A DNA stretch of 64,000 nt from a bacterium (GTDB lineage: Bacteria; Cyanobacteriota; Vampirovibrionia; Obscuribacterales; Obscuribacteraceae): the NCBI GenBank assembly GCA_018062085.1, contig JAGOSY010000013.1, positions 1-64,000 on the forward strand, given 5' to 3'. Both the position numbers and the translations under genes were made by a program. The first letter of the stretch is position 1. Every line of letters starts with the position of its first letter. Positions 35,048-44,313 of this stretch are shown in pieces. The notes below the pieces were generated by a model. The model did not search any database and was not told the DNA's origin. It saw nothing but the letters and a program-made list of their open reading frames with translations.

Positions 35048-35503
35048 CTAGAAGTCGCCATCTGCCACTTGAAGGCAGGTTATGCCTTCGTCTCGCCACA
35101 TGGCTACAACCGAATTTCGATCGTCAAAACTCAAAATAGGATGATAGCCTTTGGCGCGAATACGTTGGAGAAGCTCACGTTTGACGATTGTGTCAGCGCG
35201 CGTGTCGCCTTCCTTCCGTAAATAGAGCAAGCGTGGCGCAAACCAGAGATTATGCTCTTCTAGCCAATTTTCTGTAACTTTTCGCAAGCTGCTGTTGCGA
35301 GCTGAGACATAAATAATGGGATGCGAGGCTTGGGCTAGGGCTGTAATTACTTTAGCTACTGGTTCATGGAGGGTATCTTGGGCGGCTAACTCTGGTGAGA
35401 GAAACGACTTCCAGTCTTTTACTTCGCCATCTAAGAAGTGCCGGCGATGCTCACAATCAGCCAGCGTTCCGTCAATATCTACCAATACACAGTCAATAGC
35501 CAA
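35048..35503 (-). CDS. HAD phosphatase, polynucleotide kinase 3'-phosphatase-like
   Basis: The protein begins with the HAD nucleophile motif DIDGTLAD (motif I, residues about 9-16), has ...YVSARNSSLR... as motif II and a basic KREL plus FDDRNSVV as motifs III and IV. The HRRHFLDG stretch after motif I is typical of the PNK3P-like and phage polynucleotide kinase C-terminal domain group. It probably removes phosphates from nucleotides or nucleic-acid ends. The TTG start at 35503 has no clear ribosome binding site. It lies downstream of tRNA-Pro on the same strand and may be read from that promoter. Confidence 0.8.
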   Translation of the reverse strand: MAIDCVLVDIDGTLADCEHRRHFLDGEVKDWKSFLSPELAAQDTLHEPVAKVITALAQASHPIIYVSARNSSLRKVTENWLEEHNLWFAPRLLYLRKEGDTRADTIVKRELLQRIRAKGYHPILSFDDRNSVVAMWRDEGITCLQVADGDF

Positions 35504-35589
35504 GCAGATTTTCGCTCAATGTCGAATTAGTTCGAAGCCTAATTAGTGCAAAGCCTAACTAGCCTGAATTCTAATTTTTTAGATTTAAC

Positions 35590-35664
35590 TGGTCGGGACG
35601 AGAGGAATCGAACCTCCGGCCTCACCCACCCCAAAGGTGCGCGCTACCCCTGCGCTACGTCCCG
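35590..35664 (-). tRNA. tRNA-Pro (anticodon GGG)
   Basis: A cloverleaf is visible on the minus strand: acceptor CGGGACG pairs with CGTCCCG, the D arm has GCGC stems, the anticodon loop is TTGGGGT giving anticodon GGG, and the T arm has the TTCGATT loop. Discriminator A73 and the encoded CCA end at 35590. The C1-G72 pair and A73 are typical of bacterial tRNA-Pro. A promoter lies just upstream. Confidence 0.95.
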
Positions 35665-35689
35665 GTATCTTTTAAAAGAGATAGGGGCA

Positions 35690-35718
35690 ATTATACCGCA
35701 GACTATATTTCCTGTAAT
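35690..35718 (-). promoter_or_regulatory. tRNA-Pro promoter
   Basis: TATAAT (35690-35695, minus strand) and ATTACA (35713-35718) are 17 nt apart and end 25 nt before the tRNA 5' end, so the transcript would start a short leader before the mature tRNA. Assigned by eye. Confidence 0.65.
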
Positions 35719-35811
35719 TGTCAGGGCCGCTTTTGACCATTTGTCGGGGCAATCACTGCTAAAATCCCTTAATAACTCAGACCAAAGTTCTATGGAGACC
35801 ATCCCGACCCA

Positions 35812-38148
35812 GTGCAAATTGACGTAGCCCACCTGTTTCCCTTCCCGCTCGACGAGTTCCAGCTTGATGCGATGAAACACCTGGAAGAAGGCAAGAGCGT
35901 AATTGTATGCGCGCCGACCGGTTCGGGAAAAACTGTAGTGGCCGAATATGCTGTTGAAATGGCGCTGATGGCAAATAAGCGCTGTTATTACACGACACCA
36001 CTCAAGGCTCTCTCAAACCAGAAGCTTTATGATCTCAAGCAAAAGTATGGCGACGAAAAAGTTGGTCTGTTGACTGGCGACCTTTCTGTCAATCGTGACG
36101 CCCCGATTGTGGTAATGACCACAGAAGTATTTCGCAACATGTTGTATGGCACCATCCTTGGTGACGTCAGTCGCAACTTGCGTGATGTTGCCTTCGTCGT
36201 TCTAGATGAATGCCACTATATGAACGATGCTGATAGAGGGACTGTTTGGGAAGAATCGATCATCTATGCCCCCAAAGATATTCAGCTAGTGGGGCTGTCA
36301 GCCACTGTTGCCAACGCCCAAGAGTTGACGACCTGGATTGATGAAACCCACGGGCCAACTGAATTGGTCGTCTCTGATTTCCGCCCGGTGCCACTGCGCT
36401 TCCATTACTTTGGTGAGCGCAAGATTTATCCCTTGCTAGCTCCTGGTGGGGCCGTCAATTCATTTTTGAAATCGCGCTTCGGTCGAAAGAAACCACAGCA
36501 TAGTGGCTCTGATAAGCGACGCCGGCCGATGGGCGGCTTGTACACTCATCCTGGTGATGTGCTTGGCTCTCTATCGGCGCGCAACATGTTGCCAGCTATA
36601 TATTTCTTGTTCTCACGGCGCGGCTGCGAAGAAGCAATGAAAATGGCAAGGGGCATACCTTTGTTGCATGCTGATGAACAAAAAGAACTGAAGCGCCAGG
36701 TGGAAGAATTCACTAAGGACAATCCGAACCTAGCTAATCATCCTCATATTCCATACTTGCTAGAAGGCATGTCTGTGCACCATGCTGGCATGTTGCCGAG
36801 CTGGAAGGGCATGATTGAGAAGCTCTTCCAGAAAGGCCTGCTAAAAGTAGTATTTGCTACCGAGACACTTGCCGCCGGCATCAACATGCCCGCTCGTTCT
36901 ACTGTGATTGCCTCGATTCACAAACGCTCTGATGAAGGGCACCGGCAGCTAACTGCTTCTGAATTCTTGCAGATGTCTGGTCGGGCTGGTCGTCGCGGTA
37001 TGGACGAAGTCGGTCACGTGGTTGTTTTGCACAATCCTTTTGAGAGTGTAGATGAAGCCGCTAAGTTGGCGACATCTGGGGCCGATCCCCTTTCAAGCCG
37101 CTTCACACCATCTTATGGCATGGTCTTGAATTTGCTTGAGCGGCACACTATTGATGATGCTCGTGAACTGATTGAACGAAGCTTTGGTCAATTCTTGGTT
37201 AACCAGCAGCTAGAACCAGCTTATACCCAGAAAATGGCTTGGGAAGCTGAACTGCAAAAGTTGACTGCACCACTTTGCCCGGCTGAAATTGGTGACTTGC
37301 CACTCTATGCTAAACGGCTTGAAACTATTCGCTCTAAGCATAAACAGCTGAAAGCAACCGAGAAAGGTCTTAAACCATCGGCTATCAAACCGGGCTCTCC
37401 GGCTATCATGGCCTTGGCTGAAACTCGCGCTGAGATTCAAGTTCTCTTGAAGGAAGCCTACGCTATGCCATGCCACGGCTGCCCGGCGCAGAAGCCGTGT
37501 AGTACGCAAACCGAGCGCATTGAGCATTTGCAGAAACGTATCAAAGATCTCGACAAGCGCGTGCAACGCGAAACAACAAAGTATTGGACGACATTTGAAG
37601 CACTGGCCAATATCTTGCGCACGCTTGGTTATCTCGATGGCAATAAGCCAACCAAGCTCGGTCGTATGGCCGCTTCTATTCGCGGTTCGAACGAATTATT
37701 CTTGAGCGAAATTGCCATTAGCGGTATGTTCGATCTATTGAAGCCTACTGAACTGGCCGCTGTTTTAACTGTTCTAATTGGCGATGAGCCACGCGGCAAC
37801 GAGCAAATGCGCGTGCACGTCACGCACAATGTCGACCATGCCGTCATCGAAATCGGCAAAATGGCCAAAAAAATTACGCGCTTGCAGAAAGACTTTGATG
37901 TCGATATGCCCATCGAGTTTGGTGCGCAATTGGCGGGCTTGACTGAGATGTGGGCACAGGGGTCACTGTGGGATCAAATTCGCATGTCTTCACCGCGAGA
38001 TGAAGGTGATGTGGTCAGAGCAATCAGAAGAACACTCGATCTTTGTCGACAGTTCATTAGAGCTTCTGACATGCCCGAGAAAGTTGTTGAGCTTTGCAAG
38101 CAAGTAGAAGAGCTACTCAATAGAGACGAAGTAAAAGAAGATTTCTAA
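35812..38148 (+). CDS. Ski2-like DEAD/DEAH RNA helicase
   Basis: Walker A (APTGSGKT, residues 34-41), motif II DECH (132-135), motif III LSAT, and the helicase C motifs (TLAAGINMPARS, MSGRAGRRG) make this an SF2 helicase of the Ski2/Mtr4 type. A cysteine cluster (CHGCPAQKPC, about 548-557) and a C-terminal DSHCT-like helical domain (about 610-770) follow the core, as in the cyanobacterial relatives. The GTG start is used because the N-terminus DVAHLFPFPLDEFQ is close to the family start; GGAG is about 14 nt upstream, so the start is moderately certain. It likely works in RNA turnover. Its stop overlaps the next start (TAATG). Confidence 0.95.
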   Translation: MQIDVAHLFPFPLDEFQLDAMKHLEEGKSVIVCAPTGSGKTVVAEYAVEMALMANKRCYYTTPLKALSNQKLYDLKQKYGDEKVGLLTGDLSVNRDAPIVVMTTEVFRNMLYGTILGDVSRNLRDVAFVVLDECHYMNDADRGTVWEESIIYAPKDIQLVGLSATVANAQELTTWIDETHGPTELVVSDFRPVPLRFHYFGERKIYPLLAPGGAVNSFLKSRFGRKKPQHSGSDKRRRPMGGLYTHPGDVLGSLSARNMLPAIYFLFSRRGCEEAMKMARGIPLLHADEQKELKRQVEEFTKDNPNLANHPHIPYLLEGMSVHHAGMLPSWKGMIEKLFQKGLLKVVFATETLAAGINMPARSTVIASIHKRSDEGHRQLTASEFLQMSGRAGRRGMDEVGHVVVLHNPFESVDEAAKLATSGADPLSSRFTPSYGMVLNLLERHTIDDARELIERSFGQFLVNQQLEPAYTQKMAWEAELQKLTAPLCPAEIGDLPLYAKRLETIRSKHKQLKATEKGLKPSAIKPGSPAIMALAETRAEIQVLLKEAYAMPCHGCPAQKPCSTQTERIEHLQKRIKDLDKRVQRETTKYWTTFEALANILRTLGYLDGNKPTKLGRMAASIRGSNELFLSEIAISGMFDLLKPTELAAVLTVLIGDEPRGNEQMRVHVTHNVDHAVIEIGKMAKKITRLQKDFDVDMPIEFGAQLAGLTEMWAQGSLWDQIRMSSPRDEGDVVRAIRRTLDLCRQFIRASDMPEKVVELCKQVEELLNRDEVKEDF

Positions 38149-38561
38149 TGGAAAATTCCGCTATCTCAGTTCTAGTAGATCATGATGGACACAAGTTTCA
38201 AGGGCGCCATATGATGGCGAGCTTAATTGGTTGTTCGACAGCCGCACTGCTTGATGTCGAAGCGCTGTTAGAGAATTTCTCGGCTGCTGCTACGGCTGCC
38301 GGCGCCACTGTTATTGAAGCCAGGCATCATCTCTTTCCTAATGGTGGCATGACTGCTGTGCTTTTGCTTTCTGAAAGTCATGCTAGTATTCACACCTATC
38401 CCGAGAATGCCGCTTGTTTCGTTGATTTGTTTACTTGCGGAAGTGCCGTTGATCAATCAAAATTCAATCAAGTTTTGTCTGGCTACTTGAAGCCTACTCA
38501 AATTAATCAGAACGCCTTCACTCGTGGCCTCACTGCCGAATTGGTTGAATCACTTTTGTAG
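38148..38561 (+). CDS. speD: S-adenosylmethionine decarboxylase proenzyme
   Basis: This enzyme supplies decarboxylated SAM for spermidine synthesis. SESHASIHTYPE (residues 75-86) holds the self-cleavage site between Glu76 and Ser77, which becomes the pyruvoyl group; His82 and Cys97 match the catalytic residues of the T. maritima-type enzyme in spacing. The 137-aa length is normal for the bacterial SpeH-type class. The ATG overlaps the helicase stop by 1 nt, so the two are coupled. No spermidine synthase is in the window. Its 3' end overlaps the convergent photolyase gene by 12 nt. Confidence 0.96.
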   Translation: MENSAISVLVDHDGHKFQGRHMMASLIGCSTAALLDVEALLENFSAAATAAGATVIEARHHLFPNGGMTAVLLLSESHASIHTYPENAACFVDLFTCGSAVDQSKFNQVLSGYLKPTQINQNAFTRGLTAELVESLL

Positions 38562-40304
38562 TTTGTCGCCAGCAAGCAAAGTCTTGATTGTTTTTTCATA
38601 GATTGCGCGGTCTTCTTCCTTGAGGCTGTCAGCTCGTTTCTTTGCTGAATTGATTGGCATGGCCATGCGCAGATTGCCTTCAAGCTTATCTTTGTGCCGT
38701 TCTAAAAAAGCCCAGTAAAGCCGCGTTATTGGACAGTTCTTGGCGGGATCGAACTGGCAGCCCTTACAGTAGTCACTCATCTTGTTGATATAGGCGGCCC
38801 CTGATATATAGGGCTTAGTAGTCATTAGGCCGCCCACGCTATAGGTGCCCATGGCCAGTACATTTGGTTCTACCACCCAATCAAAGGCATCGAAGTAGGC
38901 CACCCAGAACCAATCAGTCAACTCTCTCGGGGAAATATCGAGCAAAGTCGCTAGATTAGAGAGCACCATCAAGCGTGTAATGTGGTGACTGTAGGCTTCA
39001 TCCCAAACTGATTGAACGACGGTGTCGAGGCAGTTCAGACCTGATGCCGCACCCCAGAAGGCCGGTGGCAGCGAATTGCATGACCCGAAATAGGACGGGC
39101 AGGCGCCTCCGTCTCCTTTCCCAGCATCAATTTCAACTGTTGACTGACGAAAACTTTTGCCTGACCAAAGTTTGTAGCCGCCATCGCCTGGTTGTGGTGC
39201 AATGGGTGGTGGTGCTGTGGGTGTTGGCGATTTTGGGCTAATGGTGCGAAATCCATCTGTGGCTAAGTGTATCTTGTGGACAAATTCGCGCCAGCCCAAG
39301 ACTTGTCTGATGAAGCCTTCTTGGCTGGGTAAGGGCAGATCTAGCGAGAGTACGTCTTGAACTATTTGCTTTGGTGTCAGTCTGTGTATGTTCAATGTGG
39401 CTGAAATGCGAGAGTGAAACATGCCGCGATTCTCACTCGACATGGCATCTTCGAAGGGGCCAAAGAGAGGCAAACAATTCTCCGTGGCCCAGCGCCATAG
39501 CCGTTCGCAATCGGCTTGGGTGGCTGGCAAATTTTCTAAATCGAGTTGGCCTGGATGATTGGCCATGTGCTTATTGATTAGTTGACCAACTTCTTCAGTG
39601 ATATCGCTTACCGAAAATCTTGGCATTTGGGGTGGCAGTGGTTCGCCTTTCCAGGGCAGTCTATTTTCACTATCGAAGCTGTATTTGCCTCCTCTGGGCT
39701 TGCCGTCCTCCATGAGTATGCCTGTGTTTTGACGCACTCGCCGGTAGAAGGCATCCATTCGATAGCTACCGTTTTTATCAACGATAGCCTCTAAGTCAGA
39801 TAGCTTTGTTAGCCAGCCCTCGTGTGCAGTTTGAATTAAAGCTCCGCTTTGCAGTAAAGGTTGCAAATCGATTCTCAGCTCGCGCTCGGCTGGTTCCATA
39901 ACTTCAATTGGACCGATCTCTTTGGCTAGTTCTTCTAATACTGAGCTGTATAGCCCATTAGCGTTTGTCACTACTTCATGACGCACCGCCACCCCCCGCT
40001 CTGCCTGCTCGATGGCGAAGTGTCTAAGGTTTGCTAAGATTAGCGCTAGCTTTTGTTTGTGGTATGGCCTTCTGGCTGCTTTCGCTGGGTTCTCAATTAA
40101 GATGATGCCGAGCGATTCTGGCTTTTCTCTGCTCAGCGGTCCGAGTTTGTCAGTGACTTGATCGTATGGCATATAGAGCCAGCGTCGTTTGTCTTTGCTC
40201 ACGCGGCTTCCGGTTCCGCCGGTGTTCCCCTTTTCGCCGTAGCTGAACATGCCGAGCTTAAGCGGATTGACTTTATTTAGTTGTTGTTTAAAGATACTGG
40301 CCAT
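38550..40304 (-). CDS. FeS-type photolyase/cryptochrome (FeS-BCP, PhrB-like)
   Basis: The sequence matches the FeS-containing bacterial cryptochromes and photolyases (deoxyribodipyrimidine photolyase-related proteins). Cysteines C425, C513, C516 and C524 are candidate cluster ligands; the first three reproduce the spacing of the cluster in Agrobacterium PhrB (88 and 3 residues), while the last gap is 8 instead of 13. GWREF, YSHHITRLMVLSN and DWVVEPNVLAMG are family signatures for the FAD site. At 584 aa it is longer than usual because of a Pro/Gly-rich insert at about 355-410. Likely DNA (6-4) repair. It converges on speD with a 12-nt 3' overlap. Confidence 0.9.
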   Translation of the reverse strand: MASIFKQQLNKVNPLKLGMFSYGEKGNTGGTGSRVSKDKRRWLYMPYDQVTDKLGPLSREKPESLGIILIENPAKAARRPYHKQKLALILANLRHFAIEQAERGVAVRHEVVTNANGLYSSVLEELAKEIGPIEVMEPAERELRIDLQPLLQSGALIQTAHEGWLTKLSDLEAIVDKNGSYRMDAFYRRVRQNTGILMEDGKPRGGKYSFDSENRLPWKGEPLPPQMPRFSVSDITEEVGQLINKHMANHPGQLDLENLPATQADCERLWRWATENCLPLFGPFEDAMSSENRGMFHSRISATLNIHRLTPKQIVQDVLSLDLPLPSQEGFIRQVLGWREFVHKIHLATDGFRTISPKSPTPTAPPPIAPQPGDGGYKLWSGKSFRQSTVEIDAGKGDGGACPSYFGSCNSLPPAFWGAASGLNCLDTVVQSVWDEAYSHHITRLMVLSNLATLLDISPRELTDWFWVAYFDAFDWVVEPNVLAMGTYSVGGLMTTKPYISGAAYINKMSDYCKGCQFDPAKNCPITRLYWAFLERHKDKLEGNLRMAMPINSAKKRADSLKEEDRAIYEKTIKTLLAGDKLQK

Positions 40305-40357
40305 TTTGCTGTTGAAGTATCCAGTCTCTGCAATAAGGAATTATGCTCCACGCACAG

Positions 40358-40405
40358 TTTTCAAAACGGTCATATTTTCCTAAGAAAATATGACCGTTTT
40401 GAAAA
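40358..40405 (-). terminator. 22-bp perfect hairpin (GTCA family, copy 2)
   Basis: A perfect 22-bp stem with a CTAA loop, 40358-40405, containing AAAACGGTCATATTTTC and its complement. It lies 163 nt past the stop of the minus-strand gene at 40568 and about 54 nt before the start of the photolyase gene. Outer arms TTTTC/GAAAA give T tracts on both strands, so it can be an intrinsic terminator. Confidence 0.75.
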
Positions 40406-40567
40406 GCCGCAATACTACAGTAGTAATTCGTTTCACATTTTGCGGACGTATGATCACTGACATCATATCTACTGTAGATGGAATTTTCCCCAAATTGTGG
40501 GCTGGGGGCTCTTCTATAACGGACTACTTACTCCAATTTCATTTTTTGTCGTCACTGGTTTAAGTAG

Positions 40568-41326
40568 TTAGTGCACTGCTTGCGGTAGCACAACGCCCCA
40601 TTCAAAGTGGCGGCCAAGATCGTCAGCTGGTAGCCAGTTAACGTAGAATCCAATTGGTTGAAGCTGCAGCAATTTCATTTCTTGTTCAGTGGCGTAGAAG
40701 CTTTGTATGTAGCCATCTGGAAAAACAACATCAAGCATTTTGTTCCAGAGATGGAACTTGATCTGACCACCCGATTTAGGCTCCATTGTCAAGAAATTGC
40801 CGTCGGCCGAAAAGGTCATGCGGCCCTCTTTGCCAATTACAACCTGGCTTCTGTCTGGCAAAAGTTGAAATTCGCGGGCGTCACCTTTCTCTTTGAGAGT
40901 GGCATATTTAGCGCCGTTGGAGGATTCTTTGATTTGTGCGGAACGCTTGCCAAAAGTTGTTTTGTAGCAGAGTTCGCCGTCAGTCATGTCTAATTTGAGA
41001 TTCTTCAATTTGACATCGGGTTGAAGATTATCTAAATAGTATTCGCCACCATCTGTGGTGGTGAGCACGCGGCCGTCGGAGAATGTCAAAGTTTCTATTC
41101 TTCCTTTCAGACCATAGTTAACAGTGATGGTGCGGCCATCACTTAGAGAGAGAACAGCAAAAGCAGGCTGCTTTTTGCTATAAGTCTGGCCGTTGGCTTG
41201 GGCTTGGCCCTTTGCTCGGTCCACGCGTTGAAAAATTTGTTTGAGTTCAGCCACTTCTGTGGGCTGCGGAGCAACGCTCGATGTGGCTTGCGGCTTATCC
41301 AGTACTTTTGTTTTCGCCTTGGCCAT
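40568..41326 (-). CDS. Beta-repeat hypothetical protein without signal peptide
   Basis: After a charged N-terminus of about 50 residues the 252-aa protein consists of short beta-hairpin-like repeats around DG turns: LSDGRTITV, FSDGRVLTT, MTDGELCYK, FSADGNFLT and FPDGYIQSF, resembling the DG-rich repeats in the larger protein at 58615. This repeat style recalls RHS/YD or tail-fibre-like beta structures, but no YD repeat is present. AAGGAG lies 6 nt before the ATG. There is no export signal. Function unknown; a hairpin terminator lies downstream. Confidence 0.7.
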   Translation of the reverse strand: MAKAKTKVLDKPQATSSVAPQPTEVAELKQIFQRVDRAKGQAQANGQTYSKKQPAFAVLSLSDGRTITVNYGLKGRIETLTFSDGRVLTTTDGGEYYLDNLQPDVKLKNLKLDMTDGELCYKTTFGKRSAQIKESSNGAKYATLKEKGDAREFQLLPDRSQVVIGKEGRMTFSADGNFLTMEPKSGGQIKFHLWNKMLDVVFPDGYIQSFYATEQEMKLLQLQPIGFYVNWLPADDLGRHFEWGVVLPQAVH

Positions 41327-41592
41327 GGTGCTCTCCTTGATTCCTAGAAAGTGGGGTCGAGAATGTAATCGAAAGGTTTATCAGCTACTAATGTTATAGG
41401 TTATTAAGATACAACCTTCGGTATATCCTTGTCGACCGGTCCTTATATGTAGTCTTGGTCGGCTCCGATATGCAGATTCGGGCGGGCGCATGTTTTCAGG
41501 TTTGCCCCTAGAGCAAGCCCGGAAAAATTTAGAGATTAAATCGATCGCCTGACCTTAGTTTTATACCCGGCTGATAATTCCTTAACCAATTA

Positions 41593-42864
41593 TCACAATG
41601 GCGGAGAGCCACCGGTTTCAGTCTCAGCCGGCTTGGAAATTGTCCCAGGGCCAGAGCTTCTAGCTGGCGCGGTTGGCAGCTTCGCCCTGATCAGCAAAAG
41701 GGCGTCATTTATGGCAGCTATGCTCTTGGGAAATCCTAACTCAAAGGTTTTACCTGATGTCGAACCGCCTTCACGCACTGCTATTCCTTCTGCGCAGGCC
41801 TCTTCTTTGCCGCCATCACCTGACTGTAAGAAGTATTTGAGGGTGCCATTGAGGTTGGCTGGCATGGCTTTGATGTCGGCCTCGTATGCCTTCGTGTAGG
41901 CTGTTGAGTCAGACAATTTGTTGATGGCATAATCAGTGGCGTGGCCTATTTCGTGGCGGGTTACGTCTTCTGTGCGGTTGCTCTTAACCCACTGATTGCC
42001 TGTTTTTCTGGTTTCTTCGGCGACCACAACTAAGTTGCGGCTTGGGCTGTAAGCGCCATCGACTGCATCCCATGTCAATCCGGGTGGCCAACCCCGCGGC
42101 TTCTGTCCTTTCAGCTCGGGTAGGGCATCGGTAATTCTGCGAGTTGGAGTCACCACTGTTCCGTCTTTGGCGAGCAGGTCGCGTACTTCTGGCGACATCT
42201 TTGCGTATGTATCGTTGACCATGTCGACGAACTGCGTTGATGCTGGAACTACTACATCAGGAATTAGTGCACTTGGAGCGGTCACGTCTGGAGTGGATAC
42301 ACCCGGCGCGGTGGCGTCGGTGGTTGTGGTAGAGGATTGATCTCCAGGCTTGCTGTCCTGATCTTTATTTGGATCCTTGTTTAGGTCTTTGTCCGGCTCT
42401 TGCTGCGGTTTCGGCCCATCAATGCTGGATTGTCTTGCTGGCTGTTGCTCCGGCTTGCTTGTGGTATCGTCTTGCCAGGCTGGTACTAGCTTGGTTTCGC
42501 CTTTCTTGATGCCACCTAAATGTTTGTAGACGTCGTCGTAGAGCTTGTCTCCCAGTTTGTATTCGACCTCAGCTTCGCCGCTTAAATCGCCTTTTTTTCC
42601 TTTTAAGTGGAGAACAATAGTTTCATTGTCTTGCAATAGCGCTACACCAATCGGTGGTTCTTTGGCGCTTGTGTCTGTGCTTGCTGGAAGACGTATCTTT
42701 TCGCCAGGCCCGGCTTGCTGCGCTTCGCTCGGTTTTTGGTCGCCGGTTTTATTAGACTGCCCGGCTTTACCGCTTCCTTGCAAAATATCGACAGAGTTTA
42801 GCTGAGGGTGTTCACCACCCTTAGTCTTTGGGTCTAACTTGTCGTTGTCGGATTGTTTATCCAT
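41593..42864 (-). CDS. Predicted HExxH zinc metalloprotease with disordered N-terminus
   Basis: Residues 304-308 are HEIGH, followed by ATDYAINKLSD and a YFLQSGDGGKEEACAEG segment at about 344-360, the same HExxH and YF/E..AE arrangement seen in the protein at 1880-3247 and in ATLF-type gluzincins. Residues 1-205 are low-complexity, rich in P, Q, D, K and T, with LNKDPNKDQD-like runs, and must be disordered. No signal peptide or membrane helix is visible. The catalytic domain (about 210-400) is otherwise not assigned. The ATG has a weak ribosome binding site. A second copy of this architecture in one window suggests a family of effector-like proteases. Confidence 0.72.
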   Translation of the reverse strand: MDKQSDNDKLDPKTKGGEHPQLNSVDILQGSGKAGQSNKTGDQKPSEAQQAGPGEKIRLPASTDTSAKEPPIGVALLQDNETIVLHLKGKKGDLSGEAEVEYKLGDKLYDDVYKHLGGIKKGETKLVPAWQDDTTSKPEQQPARQSSIDGPKPQQEPDKDLNKDPNKDQDSKPGDQSSTTTTDATAPGVSTPDVTAPSALIPDVVVPASTQFVDMVNDTYAKMSPEVRDLLAKDGTVVTPTRRITDALPELKGQKPRGWPPGLTWDAVDGAYSPSRNLVVVAEETRKTGNQWVKSNRTEDVTRHEIGHATDYAINKLSDSTAYTKAYEADIKAMPANLNGTLKYFLQSGDGGKEEACAEGIAVREGGSTSGKTFELGFPKSIAAINDALLLIRAKLPTAPARSSGPGTISKPAETETGGSPPL

Positions 42865-43043
42865 TCATAAGCCAGCTTTAGGCGAGGAGTAAGTTACTTT
42901 GCCTAGCTAATACACCTGGCAAATATACCTGGCAAACCACAGTATGGCGCTGGTGAACTTACGTATAATCGGGCGTATTATTTGACCTATTTTTTGCGTA
43001 TTTCTTTCGAATTCTTGGCTTGTTATCCTGCATAGTTCTCGAC

Positions 43044-43880
43044 TTAGACTTCTTGAGCTTCGGGCAATTCGTGCCGTTCTTGGTCGGGGCGGTAGGAAAG
43101 AGTGGGGAGGTCGGAGCTGTCCAAAACATCTTGGCACTCTAAAACATCGCGGCGCTCGTGCGCGCGCGGCTGCACCAGAATTGGAGCTGGTTGGAAAGCT
43201 TCTTTGGCTAGTTTTTCTAACTCTAGAACAACGTCATCGATAGTCATGTTGTCTGTGATTAATTCAATGGCGTCCACAGCGCGCATCAATGGAGAGACCG
43301 CGCGATTGCAGTCGAGGTAGTCGCGCTCATTAATGGCTTTGAGAAGTTCGTCAAAGTTGGGTGTTTCGCCCTGGGCCGCTAACTCCTTCTGGCGCCTGCG
43401 GGCGCGCTCTTCTGGGCTTGCGGTGAGGAAGACTTTGAGGCCTGCGTCAGGCATAACCACTGTGCCAATATCGCGACCATCAATGACACAATAGCCTTCT
43501 CTGGCCAGTTCGCGCTGCTTATCGACTAATACTTCGCGAACCTTACCTAGAGCGGCAATGCCTGCAGTTAATTCAGACATCTTCTGGGTGCGAATTTCGC
43601 GTGTAATTTCTTCGTCGTCTACAAATACTCTGATTTTGCCATCGGAGCTTTCGTCAGCCGGCTTAAGCTGAATATTGGAGCGGCTTGCAAGGGCAGCAAT
43701 GGCATCGCCATCAGTCAGAGCAATATCGTTCTTTAGCGCCAACCAAGTTGATGCTCTATACATAGCCCCAGTATCTATATATAGGTACCCAAGGTGGTCG
43801 GCCAGCTTACGGGCTACGGTTGATTTGCCGGCGCCTGCGGGTCCATCGATAGCTATTTGCAGCGCTTGCGGATGTCCCAC
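43044..43880 (-). CDS. cmk: Cytidylate kinase with C-terminal extension
   Basis: The P-loop IDGPAGAGKST starts at about residue 10, and the DTGAMYR, DGRDIGTVVMPDA and RARRRQKEL (LID) segments complete the CMP kinase signature. It phosphorylates CMP and dCMP. The GTG at 43880 is preferred because it follows GGGG and starts the protein just before the P-loop, as in the family; an ATG at 43973 would add 31 odd residues and overlap the upstream gene. The C-terminal 45 residues (from about 235) are a charged, non-conserved extension. It lies 13 nt after the Rdx gene, so they form an operon. Confidence 0.94.
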   Translation of the reverse strand: MGHPQALQIAIDGPAGAGKSTVARKLADHLGYLYIDTGAMYRASTWLALKNDIALTDGDAIAALASRSNIQLKPADESSDGKIRVFVDDEEITREIRTQKMSELTAGIAALGKVREVLVDKQRELAREGYCVIDGRDIGTVVMPDAGLKVFLTASPEERARRRQKELAAQGETPNFDELLKAINERDYLDCNRAVSPLMRAVDAIELITDNMTIDDVVLELEKLAKEAFQPAPILVQPRAHERRDVLECQDVLDSSDLPTLSYRPDQERHELPEAQEV

Positions 43881-43893
43881 TCTTTTCCCCGAC

Positions 43894-44247
43894 TTATTTG
43901 TGTGATGGTGTTCTAAAAAGGCTATAGATCCAGTCCAAGACTCCGCCGCTATGTCCAGCTTCGTGGGCTGCATTTGTTTGTGCCTCGTCCAGGGGTTGAC
44001 CGTCTTTTATGTTCTTGATGATGGCTTGTACTTCTCCTTCTTCGGGGAAGCGATCGCTAGTCTTTTTAGAAAAGAGCAGCACTCCCTGGTCTTCTACTTC
44101 GAAAACTCCACCCTCGGCAGGAACCAGAAGACAGCCGGCGCTTGAATCTTTTTCTAGCTGCTCTGAAAGTTTTACGGCTCTGTCTTTACAATCGATTAGC
44201 GACGTGCAATAAGTGATTTTGAATCGTTTGTCTGCGGTTTCAGCCAT
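43894..44247 (-). CDS. Rdx/selenoprotein W-like thioredoxin-fold protein
   Basis: The middle of the protein (residues about 8-85) fits the Rdx family: ITYC...RAVKLSEQLE, then VPAEGGVFEVEDQGVLLFSKK and RFPEEGEVQAIIK. The usual CxxC at the N-terminus is replaced by C-x5-C (YCTSLIDC), so redox activity is doubtful or altered. A C-terminal tail of about 30 residues (QPLDEAQTNAAHEAGH...) is not part of the family. The ATG at 44247 is chosen because GAGGA lies 7 nt upstream. First gene of an operon with cmk. Confidence 0.8.
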   Translation of the reverse strand: MAETADKRFKITYCTSLIDCKDRAVKLSEQLEKDSSAGCLLVPAEGGVFEVEDQGVLLFSKKTSDRFPEEGEVQAIIKNIKDGQPLDEAQTNAAHEAGHSGGVLDWIYSLFRTPSHK

Positions 44248-44313
44248 GAACAAGTCCTCTGTTGGTGCTTTTCAGGTTTCCTAGAAGTCTGTGCGAATAA
44301 GCATTTACGTGGT

